The notes under the pieces were generated by a model, which was not told where the DNA came from, did no database searches, and was given only the letters and a program-made list of their open reading frames with translations. A stretch of DNA of 64,000 nucleotides from NCBI GenBank assembly GCA_902728285.1, contig CACVBU010000185.1:1110845-1174844 (forward strand). The letters run 5' to 3'. The DNA is from Clytia hemisphaerica. Its lineage: Eukaryota > Cnidaria > Hydrozoa > Leptothecata > Clytiidae. Positions 45,029-55,825 of the stretch are shown one piece after another; within the stretch, counting starts at the first letter, position 1, and every line of letters starts with the position of its first letter. The position numbers were made by a program, and so were the translations under genes.

Positions 45029-46884
45029 ATGGCGTTCTAAATTCAAGGCCTAGCAAGCGTGCTTTGACGTCAAAATCCTGCGGACCTAATTAATGATGTC
45101 ATTGCAGTGTTGACGTCAAAAGAAAGAAAGAAACTCGAGGTTTTATGATGAAACTTCAAATCTTTCAGAGAGATAGCTACGGAAAATGTTTATCTAGACA
45201 ATATGATTTAGGGATAAGTTAGTTTATCATTTCTCTCATTTTCACTACGATATCCTAAGTACAATGAAATCTGAACACTTTATTTAAAAAAATAAACTAT
45301 AGAAAATTGAAAGAACTGGATGCACTCAGAGATAGAAAAAAATGTTTCATTTTTCTTTTAGCTTTAGAACTTTCTGGCGAGGCGTCTGCGATTTGCAGAA
45401 ATTGTTCAGAAAGATGTTCGATAATATCTTATGGGCCTATGAGTGATTTATAAATACAGATTCCCAACGGTTCGAACATTTAAGATCTTCCACATAGTGG
45501 TGACTTTTTCGATGAATTTGACAGTGCCGGTGACATTCATGTTTTGCATCTGTGGGTGAACTTTAAGTGCTGCTACCGTCTCTTCACATAAAACACGGAG
45601 ACATGTCGATACACGTTGCCGTTCGACCGGTTTGGGGCGTACGGCGACTTCGGTCAACTTTGATAAGCCACAAACTCCGCAGAAGTTTGACATGTTTTCA
45701 ACTTCGTGTAATCGGATAAGGTCAGACCACTTGGCAATGAATGTATCATCATCTTCTTTAAATGTGAGTTGGCCAGTCTTCTCTGTTAACCAATTATTTC
45801 GAATACTTTTAATCAGGTGAACAAAATCGAACATAAGGAAAATACCATCAGTTGTCAACCAGGGTCTGTGACCGTATCAAACTGCTTGAAGAAATTCTGG
45901 TTCGTTCGATTTCCATCGACGATTATTGATTTGATATCGGCACCAGCGCCACGCAACAGAGCAATAGTTTCCTGAATTTGATCGAACAAAAAAGCAGCAG
46001 TCATAGCTTTCACAGGAATCGTAGCCGAATGCTCGCATCAGTCCTTGTGGATAATAGAGTTTTTTTCCGACTTGAGGTGGTTTCATAGATTCTATTTGTT
46101 CTTGTAAAATGGTTTGATGCCGAGTGAATTCACTATTTTTCAAAAAGCAAAGTGCTTCCTCAAGACACGACCATGAATCGAGATGAGTGATACGATTTTT
46201 CGATTTTATGGTACATTGAACACCCATTTTGTACGCAATGAATCTCAAATCTTTCGATATTTTCAGCGAAAATGATGGTATTCCTGATATATATTCACCA
46301 TATTGAATCCACTGTTCACCATTGACTTGAAATGCGACGATAGGCAAACCGAGCAATGTCAATCGATCGGGGTTAAATATGTTAATAGATAAGCTATGAA
46401 CAGAGAAAAACTTATCCGAAGACTTTAGCTTGTTCAAATATACGAAAGCAATAAGGTTACATACCTGTTTCAAAAGTAGCGTTTACGGCAAACCGCTGGT
46501 GTATTGTTATTATTGACGATCTCTTCGGTAAGGTAAGGAATGGATTTGATCCAGCGCTGCCTTTCATAGAGTCTTTTCTTCTTGCTTGGGAAACCATACA
46601 TTGGAATTTTACGAAAATCGGCTAATTTTTCTTCATTCCTGATTCGTATATTTTCATTTTGCGACGCTTTACTTTTGTTATAATTAGATTTGCAGCCACG
46701 CACAATGCATTTTCTACCCATTTTTTCGGTGTTGTTTTTCTTGCACAACGTCAAAAATGGGTGTGAACGTTAGATTTTTTTCTTTCTTTTGACGTCAACA
46801 CTGCAATTATGACATCATTAATTAGGTCCACAGGATTTTTACGTCAAAGCACGCTTGGTAGGCCTTGAATTTAGAACGCCATAA
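45029..46884 (-). mobile_element. P-like (THAP) DNA transposon, 1.86 kb, degraded
   Basis: Long TIRs: 45029-45132 and 46776-46882 match in inverted orientation over about 105 bp, beginning ATGGCGTTCTAAATTCAAGG and including TTGACGTCAAAAGAAAGAAA. CCTATTTC is duplicated at 45021-45028 and 46885-46892, the 8 bp expected for P elements. The interior on the minus strand codes for THAP and P-transposase pieces. It is shorter than an autonomous P element and broken. Confidence 0.85.
45448..46721 (-). pseudogene. THAP-domain P-type transposase remnant
   Basis: ATG at 46721 starts MGRKCIVRGCKSNYNK and runs to AVCRKRYF. This is a THAP C2CH domain whose final His is Arg (CGC for CAC), followed at once by TGA; a donor-like AACAG/GTATGT is next to it. 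The 46440-45960 frame includes LLGLPIVAFQVNGEQW and later QEQIESMKPPQVGKKLYYPQ. A frame change then gives TAAFLFDQIQETIALLRGAG and DGNRTNQNFF. Another base change leads into LTTDGIFLMFDFVHLIKSIR, AKWSDLIRLHEVE and RPKPVERQRVSTCLRV. These match the RNase H core and GTP-binding-insert region of P-element/THAP9 transposases. It ends early at 45448. The gene is dead. Confidence 0.8.
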
Positions 46885-46892
46885 CCTATTTC

Positions 46893-48166
46893 TATCTTCT
46901 ATGTTTTATATAATATTCAATTTACGTTTTTTTATAGAGCAGAGCTGACTGTCTTCTGTCCGTAAAGCTACTTAGCTAAAGGGATAACCAACTATTTTAT
47001 ATAGAATTAAGTTTTTTAAGGAGGTTGGCCCCTCTACCCAACTGGGTCATTGCTGTTATTTTAAAATGAAGAAAAAAATGTGGAAGTTCCAATTACCTAT
47101 TCAAAAAATCCAGTTAATTTCAGAGTATATTTTTAATTTCCGAGGCTTTATTTTTTACAAAAACAGTGTCGTCTGCAGGGGGTTATGGAAAATTTCTGGA
47201 TTGGCACTTTGCTAGTTTTGCATATAAATGATGTCATTTTCAAAATGGCCAGGTCTCATGGGTTGCCATTGATCAAAACCTAACAGTCTCTCGCGGTTTT
47301 TGCAGCTTTTCTGCCAATCATAAATCACCAATCTCTTTTAAAGAGGCTACATTGAAATTTTCTGATTTTGTAAACCCTTTAGAAAGACATTGGAAGGTGA
47401 AAAAACTGACCCTTCCCTTCCGGGATTAATTTTGAGGGTTATTCCAGGGTGAATACATATACACTGTGACTGTTTTTCTATCATAGTATAACTTTAAATA
47501 AATTGTGGACAGCATTTTGAAATTATTATGTAAGCAGGACTTTGTTCTTATAAAAATAAGCCACTCCATAACATATTTACAAGGCTTAAAATACTACCTG
47601 GCAACCAAAGAAAAAGTTTGGACAATTTTGACCTCAAATATTCCAAAGTTCTTAGAAGTTCAGTAGAAAGTAAAGATACCTAGCTTCGAATTTGACCTAC
47701 GAGTTCCCTACTTAAGAGCTTCTATGAATTCAAATTTTTTTCTTTTTGATGGATCTAAATCCACATAGAAAAAGGATACTATTTTTAATTAGGCATTTTT
47801 AGATGTTTTTCATAAAGGGGTTGGTATACATGTTTTTGAAAATGCGGCGGCCACTTAGTGTACAGAGGGGTCTCTACCTTTATGTCTATCCCCAAGAAAA
47901 CCGATATATTTTAGAACCTAAGCCAGGATAAATTTTGATTATAATGACCGAAGTTATCCCCTAATTTCATCAAAATAAAAAAAAATTGAAGTTAAAAACA
48001 TGTTTTAGCAATGTTGACTGGTATAAAATTTAAAACTTTTGAAAAATTACAAATTTGCCTATAATAATCCTTGCCCTCCCTTTATAAGGCATTTTTCCCT
48101 ACCCTTCTTTATAAGGGGGTCTATCTAAAGTTTATTTTCAAGGATTGCTTATCATACCCGTTAAAC
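46893..48166. other. Non-coding stretch
   Basis: I see no gene. No long frame, and no repeat structure stands out. Confidence 0.4.
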
Positions 48167-48178
48167 ACGAGTCTCAAA
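48167..48178 (+). repeat. 12-bp direct repeat, left TSD of the inverted PLE pair
   Basis: ACGAGTCTCAAA, repeated at 51107-51118 just outside the right arm. Confidence 0.65.
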
Positions 48179-48449
48179 AACCATTACCAGCTGATAACTT
48201 CAAATAAAAGAGTACGAAAGAGATTTCGAATAGTGAATTCATTATCATAATCTTGATCAGAAAATTGACAACGAATTGATGTTTGATAAAATATCTATAT
48301 TTCGAGCATAACTTCACTCATCTTTCAGGATTGTAAAATGTAAAATTACAAAGTTGCTACTAATGTGAAAAATTGGGAAAAAAAATGCGCTAATTGAAGG
48401 CTATTAAAATTGTAAAATGGTTAAAAGACAAGGTCGTAATAAAAAGTAG

Positions 48450-49628
48450 TTAAAAAAGGTATAATTCTCTAGAGGCTTTTAGGCCGTTGTTTAAAATAGG
48501 TTTCAGTCTTTTGATATGTAAAGCTTCTTTGTATAGAAGTGATGACCAATTATCACTGGAATCAATTACTGACGTATTATCATTTACGAGATTTATGTAG
48601 ATGGAGCGAAAATTAGGCTTTTCAATACCAAGCGTCAGGAGGGTAGTTATAAACTTGACTTCAGAGCACTCCTTCAAATGTTCGAGAACTGCACTCTCCT
48701 TCTTTGTAGCATGTTCTGAGCATCGCGTGAATAAATTCCTCTCCGTTTTGCCGACATAAGAGGCACGACAACCAGGGCAGATAAATCGATAAACAATGTT
48801 CGACTTGAACTTTAAGGGTGTTGGGTCTTTCATGTTGGTGTAGAAGCCAATTTTGTGTGTTGAATAGATTACTCGAAACTTGACATTAGTGTCTTTCTTG
48901 AGACAAAACTTTAATTTTCTTTTTAATGCAGAAACAAGTTGTTCTCCTGTCGGGCCAGCGTAAGGGATACGTAACCAGAGTGTTGTCGGTATGGTATTAT
49001 CAGCGTTGTCATTTTCAGAGTGTCGGGGACTGGTTGCAGTTTTAATGATTTTGTTGACGACAAAGCGAGGAAAACCATTCCAAGAAGCAAACTTTTTGAT
49101 CAGGTTAATTTCATTTTTCAATTTAGCAGGATGACAAAGTTTGGTGGCACGGTTGGCAAGGCTAGAAATCCATGCTTTTCGGTAAGACCAAGGAGCGTAG
49201 CTATCAAAATTTGTATATAAGCCAGTGTTTGTATCTTTTCTAAATATAGATAGACCATTTGGTGAAATCTCAAGATCTAAGAAGTGCGGTGTTTCATCTT
49301 CAAATTTGTCAACTGTAAATTGAAGATTTTTATCAAATTTGTTAAGGGAGCAATGAACTTTATCGATATCTACTGGACGAATGACAAGGAGTGTATCATC
49401 AACGTATCTTGAGTAAAACTTTACGATACCAGAATCAATATAAGGTTTAATGACAGATTGTTCGAGTTCTGTCATTATGATATTTGCTAGTACTGGGCCA
49501 AGTGAACTTCCCATACTAACACCATTTAACTGTTCATAGAGAATGTTGTTTGCTGAAAATACGGTTTTTTTACAGGTGTCTTGAATTAATTTTCTGAGTG
49601 TGTTTTTTGAGATTTTAGTTTGTAACAA
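48450..49628 (-). CDS. Penelope-like RT/GIY-YIG protein, 5'-truncated (left arm)
   Basis: 392 codons from a TTG, so the true start is lost. Starts inside the reverse transcriptase: motif B LNGVSMGSSLGPVLANIIM (residue about 35) and motif C YVDD (about 70), followed by the thumb. The C-terminal endonuclease begins at about 285: FICPGCRASYVGKTERNLF, RCSEH and LEHLKEC, with the CPGC pair and the Y-VG...R...EH core of the GIY-YIG fold. Motif A and everything before it are missing, so it cannot be an active reverse transcriptase, although the endonuclease part looks complete. Confidence 0.85.
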   Translation of the reverse strand: MLQTKISKNTLRKLIQDTCKKTVFSANNILYEQLNGVSMGSSLGPVLANIIMTELEQSVIKPYIDSGIVKFYSRYVDDTLLVIRPVDIDKVHCSLNKFDKNLQFTVDKFEDETPHFLDLEISPNGLSIFRKDTNTGLYTNFDSYAPWSYRKAWISSLANRATKLCHPAKLKNEINLIKKFASWNGFPRFVVNKIIKTATSPRHSENDNADNTIPTTLWLRIPYAGPTGEQLVSALKRKLKFCLKKDTNVKFRVIYSTHKIGFYTNMKDPTPLKFKSNIVYRFICPGCRASYVGKTERNLFTRCSEHATKKESAVLEHLKECSEVKFITTLLTLGIEKPNFRSIYINLVNDNTSVIDSSDNWSSLLYKEALHIKRLKPILNNGLKASRELYLF

Positions 49629-49651
49629 GTTCTTGTTATAAATTCGATCGA

Positions 49652-49697
49652 TAATGATGTTTATTGTTTAGATATCGATAATGATGTTTATTGTTTT
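49652..49697. repeat. Short tandem duplication at the head-to-head junction
   Basis: TCGATAATGATGTTTATTGTTT occurs twice in a row (one with an extra T) exactly between the two PLE heads. It probably records repair or template slippage at the junction. Confidence 0.7.
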
Positions 49698-49699
49698 AG

Positions 49700-50860
49700 A
49701 TGTCGGCAAAAACGGAGAGGAATTTATCCAAGACCTGTAAAAAAACCGTATTTTCAGCAAACAACATTCTCTATGAACAGTTAGATGGTGTTAGTATGGG
49801 AAGTTCACTTGGCCCAGTACTAGCAAATATCATAATGACAGAACTCGAACAATCTGTCATTAAACCTTATATTGATTCTGGTATCGTAAAGTTTTACACA
49901 AGATACGTTGATGATACACTCCTTGTCATTCGTCCAGTAGATATCGATAAAGTTCATTGCTCCCTTAACAAATTTGATAAAAATCTTCAATTTACAGTTG
50001 ACAAATTTGAAGATGAAACACCGCACTTCTTAGATCTGGAGATTTCACCAAATGGTCTATCTATATTTAAAAAAGATACAAACACTGGCTTATATACAAA
50101 TTTTGATAGCTACGCTCCTTGGTCTTACCGAAAAGTATGGATTTCTAGCCTTGCCAACCGTGCCACCAAACTTTGTCATCCTGCTAAATTGAAAAATGAA
50201 ATTAACCTGATCAAAAAGTTCGCTTCTTGGAATGGTTTTCCTCGCTTTGTCGTCAACAAAATCATTAAAACCGCAACCAGTCCCCGACACTCTGAAAATG
50301 ACAACGCTGATAATACCATACCGATAACACTCTGGTTACGTATCCCTTACGCTGGCCCGACAGGAGAACAACTTGTTTCTGCATTAAAAAGAAAATTAAA
50401 GTTTTGTCTCAAGAAAGACACTAATGTCAAGTTTCGAGTAATCAATTCAACACACAAAATTGGCTTCTACACCAACATGAAAGACCCAACACCCTTAAAG
50501 TTCAAGTCGAACATTGTTTATCGATTTATCTGCCCTGGTTGTCGTGCCTCTTATGTCGGCAAAACGGAGAGGAATTTATTCACGCGATGCTCAGAACATG
50601 CTACAAAGAAGGAGAGTGCAGTTCTCGAACATTTGAAGGAGTGCTCTGAAGTCAAGTTTATAACTACCCTCCTGACGCTTGGTATTGAAAAGCCTAATTT
50701 TCGCTCCATCTACATAAATCTCGTAAATGATAATACGTCAGTAATTGATTCCAGTGATAATTGGTCATCACTTCTATACAAAGAAGCTTTACATATCAAA
50801 AGACTGAAACCTATTTTAAACAACGGCCTAAAAGCCTCTAGAGAATTATACCTTTTTTAA
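49700..50860 (+). CDS. Penelope-like RT/GIY-YIG protein, 5'-truncated (right arm)
   Basis: 386 codons. It begins with a genuine ATG, but residues 1-10 (MSAKTERNLS) do not belong there. The DNA at 49700-49730 copies the GIY-YIG stretch found in the same element at about 50552 (TATGTCGGCAAAACGGAGAG), with one added A, fused to CKKTVFSANN of the reverse transcriptase. This is a template-switch scar. The rest matches the left arm with a handful of substitutions (LDGVSMGS for LNGVSMGS, KFYTRYVDD for KFYSRYVDD, RVINSTHK for RVIYSTHK). Motif B, YVDD, thumb and GIY-YIG endonuclease are present; motif A is not. Confidence 0.85.
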   Translation: MSAKTERNLSKTCKKTVFSANNILYEQLDGVSMGSSLGPVLANIIMTELEQSVIKPYIDSGIVKFYTRYVDDTLLVIRPVDIDKVHCSLNKFDKNLQFTVDKFEDETPHFLDLEISPNGLSIFKKDTNTGLYTNFDSYAPWSYRKVWISSLANRATKLCHPAKLKNEINLIKKFASWNGFPRFVVNKIIKTATSPRHSENDNADNTIPITLWLRIPYAGPTGEQLVSALKRKLKFCLKKDTNVKFRVINSTHKIGFYTNMKDPTPLKFKSNIVYRFICPGCRASYVGKTERNLFTRCSEHATKKESAVLEHLKECSEVKFITTLLTLGIEKPNFRSIYINLVNDNTSVIDSSDNWSSLLYKEALHIKRLKPILNNGLKASRELYLF

Positions 50861-51106
50861 CTACTTTTTATTACGACCTTGTCTTTTAACCATTTTACAA
50901 TTTTAATAGCCTTCAATTAGCGCATTTTTTTTCTTCCAATTTTTCACATTAGTAGCAACTTTGTAATTTTACATTTTACAATCCTGAAAGATGAGTGAAG
51001 TTATGCTCGAAATATAGATATTTTATCAAACATCAATTCGTTGTCAATTTTCTGATCAAGATTATGATAATGAATTCACTAATCGGAATCTCTTTCGTAC
51101 TCTTTT

Positions 51107-51118
51107 ACGAGTCTCAAA
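51107..51118 (+). repeat. 12-bp direct repeat, right TSD of the inverted PLE pair
   Basis: ACGAGTCTCAAA, identical to 48167-48178. Confidence 0.65.
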
Positions 51119-51305
51119 GACGTCTTTTTGTTCCCAGTTGGGACGTCTCAAACACGTCTCTCACTTGTTCCATTATGAAACATTGAAAGACGTCTTTTAA
51201 GAGCCGAGATTAGTACGTCTTGATAAAGACGTCTTTAAGACGTGTTTGAGACGTCTTTACGTCCTTAGAAATCGTCTTTGACACATCTTTAAAACGTGTC
51301 CTATT
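51117..51305. repeat. Clustered AGACGTCTT palindromes
   Basis: AGACGTCTT and near variants (ACGTCTC, ACGTGTTTGAGACG) recur about a dozen times, many as self-complementary words such as AAAGACGTCTTT. Non-coding. Confidence 0.7.
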
Positions 51306-52467
51306 GACCAATTTTTTAGACGAAGGGGTCAAGGAAATGCTGGCTTTTAAAACTTTAACATTTAATAAATCAAAATTACTCTAAAACTAAACAATCCCGG
51401 ATACAATAGTAAGGTCTAAGCAGTTTTTTTACTTGAACGATTATTTCGGAAAATAGATATTTTATTGTAAATAAATTTAAATTTGTACAATTTCATTAAA
51501 TATATTCTACAGAGATACCATAAATTCAAACTGAATATTATCTACAAATGATACATGAAATAATTATATATATTTTTTATATATTAATAACTATATTAAC
51601 TATAATAACTATAAAACTATATTAATAACTGAAATCTTTTAAAAATAGAATTAATTATCCGTTTAGAACCGAAATTAATTATTAATGGTTAGTTAAAGTT
51701 TTCATTGGGAGGTTTTAAATTGCTTACATTAATAAGACAATTTATTCAGAGACTTATATTTGATCTAAAATTAAAACCAAGGAAATACCTCTTTCAGACC
51801 TGGATTGAAAAACTTAATGATGAAAAATTGACCTTACACCATTTTCATACAATATAATATCAATGTTCTTGGTAATGGAAAGTTAACAAGTGATACTTTT
51901 ATGGACCTACCTAGTTATGCATTTAACACATATATAATTGATATGCACGTGAGCGTGGTCGTGACGATCAATTAAAATTAGTCGTTTGTTTCTTATAAAA
52001 GAAACGTTTGAAAACCAAAATTTCAAGCAGGCAAGGAAAATGTGACTGACGGATAGGTACATCCATTAATATGCTTAGCAAAATCTCATGTTGTTACACC
52101 TTACTTTATATTGGAGAGTCTTCGATATTGCCGACGTTTTCCAAGCTCGTTGAACATTTTTCCAGTTCTGACCCCCTTTTGGGTCTGTTCTGCTTCCGTA
52201 ACTTCCTGAATTATGAAAAAAATTATTTATATTATGATACTATTATATATAATTATATTATTTGTTCAAATTTAAAGAAAATTAACAGAATTTTTGCTAT
52301 CTTGATTGACATAAATTAGAAGGAAAAAAGGTGAATTTAAAAAACATATACCTGTGTCGTCTGTAAATTATTTTGTATTGATATCTAATGCCACTTCTCC
52401 CTTTCTTTTTGACATGTTTTCGCGTTTTTCTTCATCATTGCAGTGGCGACCTTAGCAAGTATGGTTC
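51306..52467. other. AT-rich non-coding stretch
   Basis: No gene supported. TATATAATTATA-rich at about 51.55-51.65 kb. Confidence 0.4.
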
Positions 52468-52731
52468 TTATACATTTGGTTGTTTTTTCGCATCGATAAG
52501 TTCCAGACCGTAAACATCTAAAAACTCCACAACAGTTGATTTTGCCTCTTCAAATACCATAGCATGGAAATGTTTCAACTTAGCGCCATTAATTTTTAGT
52601 TTAAATTCTTCCTCGGGGGAGAGGGGTGGAATAAGTATAAGTTCAGCCATCAAAAATCTAATTCTCTTCCCTCTCCGCTCGTAACTTAAAATGTTCAATT
52701 CGTCCGATTCACCCTTTTGATGTTGCAACAT
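52468..52731 (-). CDS. Hypothetical short ORF
   Basis: 87 codons from an ATG. Hydrophilic with a proline patch (LILIPPLSPEEEF) and an acidic C-terminal half. I do not recognise it, and no splice structure is clear. It may be an exon or chance. Confidence 0.2.
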   Translation of the reverse strand: MLQHQKGESDELNILSYERRGKRIRFLMAELILIPPLSPEEEFKLKINGAKLKHFHAMVFEEAKSTVVEFLDVYGLELIDAKKQPNV

Positions 52732-54653
52732 TTTTGCAACATTTCGATTGCGAAAACTCGAAAATAATTCCTGCGTCCAAAATGGGCGTGGTCAGAAGTA
52801 GAGAGTTAAGTTTCTAGGCTTCAAGGAGGGGGTGGGGTAGTAAGAAAAATTTTGAAGTTGTTTTTAGTGTGAATTTCGGAAATCAAGCTTACTAAAACAA
52901 GGGTAGGCTACACCTTATTGGGGGAAAGTAACGAAAATTTTCCCCGTTCAAAACTTCTACCCGATTTTTTAAACCCCAACTAAAATTAAAATCTAAATTC
53001 TTTAAACCTTTATTAACCGAAATTAGTGCTTAAAACTTCGAATTACAAGATCTTTTTTCGAGCTAGTGAAGGAAACCATTTCATTTAGACAATTTAGTTG
53101 AGTAAAAGTGACTAAACTGTAAATTTCGTCCTGTAAATTTCGTCGGGGAAATGTGACGAATTTGAAATTTTGGCCGGGGAAAATGACGAAAATGCGTCTA
53201 GGTAACGAATTTTTTTCCTGACTAAATAAACCTCTGACTTTTTTTTCCCCGATAAGGTATGTAATAGGCTTAAATATGTTGCGAAACGGGGTATAAAATA
53301 GAATGAAGAAGTTGTTCTTTCAAACTTCAATGTTAATCTTTCAATTCGTTCATAAAATACAATACTTTTTGTGACTCCCCAAGCAATTTTAAGTACCTGG
53401 AAAGCCGATCGGCCTAAGTACTGCACTTTCTTTTACCGGTCCCGCACCGGTTTTCTACCCGCTTAGGCCGTTCGGTCAATATCAAAGGCCACTAAAGGCC
53501 GCTAAAAGGCCAGTTCTGAAATACTGGGTCCCTTTCTTTTGTTGGCTGCCTTTAATCTTTTTCCCGTTGCCGGTATAGCCTCGCTTTCAAAAATTGTAAA
53601 CACAAGCAAGACCGAAAAGAAAGGAAAAAAACAGAAAAGCAAGTGCCAGGTTGGAGACATTTCCCTTTAAATGTTTTGGATTGGTTTTCTACAAATATCA
53701 AAGTGCTTTATTTTTTGTGAATCAAGAGTCTTAAAACTTTTGTTTATATTGTGATGCTTTTGAATCCTCAAAAATTATATATTTTTGTGTTGATTAGGAA
53801 TCTTTTAAACTTTTTTTCTGCCTTATAAAGAATGAAAATGATAAGTGGCTATAAAATTAGAAGGATTTTTTTCTCTGTCCTTTTATTTTACACAGTTGTG
53901 TAGTTCGTATACATGTTTTTTTTATAAGCATAACGCTTATAAGCATACGAAGGCTCAGATTTGCAGATTTCCTAAGCATAACATAAGCATATACGCTAGC
54001 CTGAAATATTTTTCAAGTAGTCTCTTTTTATTCAAAAAGGTTTGCAAGTGGTCAAGTAAAAAAAGACATTCCACAGCTAGCCACATTCCACTGCTCAAAA
54101 ATCTAAATGCTTTTTTAATCGAATATTAACAAAATTTTAAAGATTTTACTAAAAAATTTGGTTGAGTGAATCAAAAGCATAATAATTCTTAAGCATATAA
54201 TAAGCATTTTCTATGTCTGGATGCTTTGAAAGCTTAAGCTTACTCGAGCCTGACCAAGGGGCATACACTTGCTTATAAAAAAAACATGTAGCTATCAAAT
54301 ATTCTATCCATTTGAGTTGGGAGAAAATGTTTTGTATTGAGAGGTAAATGTTGTTAATAACTTGACGTATGCTTTGCATTATTTCCAGACTAGCTCATAT
54401 CGGTTGTAAAATATTCTTATCAGTACACCGTCCACACTGACAAATATTTTGATATATCCTTTTTACAGTAATGATATTTTTCTTTTAGACTCAAAACAAA
54501 GAACACTAAATAAACCTTACAATATTACTAATCAAAATTATATGAAGACAACAAATTCCATCATACTTCTTTTTTTACTGGTTCAATCAATGCTGCAGTA
54601 AAGAGGACGCAATCAGTGAAAAGTTTAAATGGCTAGAAATTGTTGTAATTGAT
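52732..54653. other. Non-coding stretch with inverted and short repeats
   Basis: I see no gene. AAATTTCGTC/GACGAAATT words cluster at 53120-53210. ACATGTTTTTTTTATAAGCA (about 53910) is mirrored near 54270-54290 (TGCTTATAAAAAAAACATGT), with several AAGCATA words between, so 53.91-54.29 kb resembles a foldback unit. Confidence 0.4.
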
Positions 54654-55047
54654 TCATAAAATGCAGAATTGACGAATTTCTTTTCGGAGATAATCAGCCC
54701 GTTGTTTGGTAAATCCTTTTTGGTTCAACAATATTTGGTAACACTGGTGTAATGCTAGTTGTACTATTTTTCTTGAAAATGGAGACGGTGGTTGATTCGT
54801 CATCGAGGGATGCATAGCAGTGAAAAATGCCAGGTTCATCCTTTGACATACGAAAGTGGTGGTACGACTGGTCACAGACATCGGCAATCTCATAAATTGA
54901 AGAAACGCGCGTGGAACATAATTTCTTTTTGAAGCTACCAAAGCACCTTGAAATGAAATGATAGATAATGTTATGAAATGAGCGGTTTTCATTTTCAAAT
55001 TTTGTGATTTTTGCCAAATTTAAGTCATAGCTAAAATTTTGAGACAA
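54654..55047 (-). CDS. Unrecognised ORF, possibly an exon
   Basis: An open frame of 117 codons (55047-54694) contains SIYEIADVCDQSYHHFRMSK and a Ser/Thr-rich end. A second overlapping frame runs to 54654. I do not recognise either. Confidence 0.2.
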
Positions 55048-55825
55048 ATGTCAATTCATGGAAATAGTTGTTAAGGAGAATGCGGCAGACTTTTGAATAA
55101 CTGATTACTCCAGCAGAAATCTTTTTAATGATAACGTCATCTTATTGATTTGTCTCTTACAACACAGCTGTTACCTAGAAGTAACTTGGAGTAATTTATT
55201 CAATAGATCGCCGCGTTTTCTTAAACAAATATAATTAAAAGGTATTATTTCCCATAGACTTTGCAAATTACGGTTTTGAATCATAACAGATCTAATGAAA
55301 TGAATTTCAATTTCAATCTTCCCTTCTATTTAACTGAAATTTGTCACTGCATTTGAAACGTCCATATACCTGCAGAACTAGATTTGTGGATTAAGTCCAA
55401 AAAAAATAGCAAAATTAAGGCTCAAAATCTTTCATATTTTTATGAGAATAAGAAAATACCTGTCACAGCTAAATTTTGGTGTGTCCCAGCTATCATAAAG
55501 CTATATTCAAATCATAAAGACATGTTGTTTCCAAAAAAGGTTTTGACTATAAACATATATACATTTAAAAAAAAGAAGAATAGTGAAATGAAATAAAGAA
55601 TACTGGTTTAGAGCGTTTAGAAATTACTTCAACCCATCAATCAAATTTTCCATAAAAAAATCATCGGGAGAATAAGTGACTGTGCCAGCAAAATAAATAA
55701 ATCAATAAAAAATCACATGTGTAAAATATGTTACAGTTAAATGTATATAATAGTTTATTTCATGTTGACGAAAAGGTAGCAACAAAGGCTAATAAAAGTC
55801 AACGCAACTTTACAATTAAAAAAGA
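55048..55825. other. AT-rich non-coding stretch
   Basis: I see nothing coding or repeated here. Confidence 0.4.

Larger units (their letters stand above)
48179..51106. mobile_element. Head-to-head inverted pair of GIY-YIG Penelope-like elements
   Basis: Two arms of about 1.4 kb (48206-49628 minus, 49740-51106 plus) are nearly identical in inverted orientation, including about 240 bp of 3' UTR outside each ORF. The 5' ends meet at 49629-49739. The left arm has about 27 more bases at its 3' end. The whole unit is bounded by the 12-bp direct repeat ACGAGTCTCAAA, so it looks like one insertion event whose two ends are both element 3' ends. The two ORFs differ by only a few residues, so the event is recent. 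A transcript through it would form a hairpin. Confidence 0.8.

Noticed and set aside
46470..46754. A longer THAP ORF starting at 46754
   Set aside because: That start is TTG; the first ATG, just before the zinc-binding Cys, is at 46721.
53120..53210. GACGAAATT/AAATTTCGTC words resembling part of a hammerhead core
   Set aside because: No CUGANGA box at the right distance on either strand.
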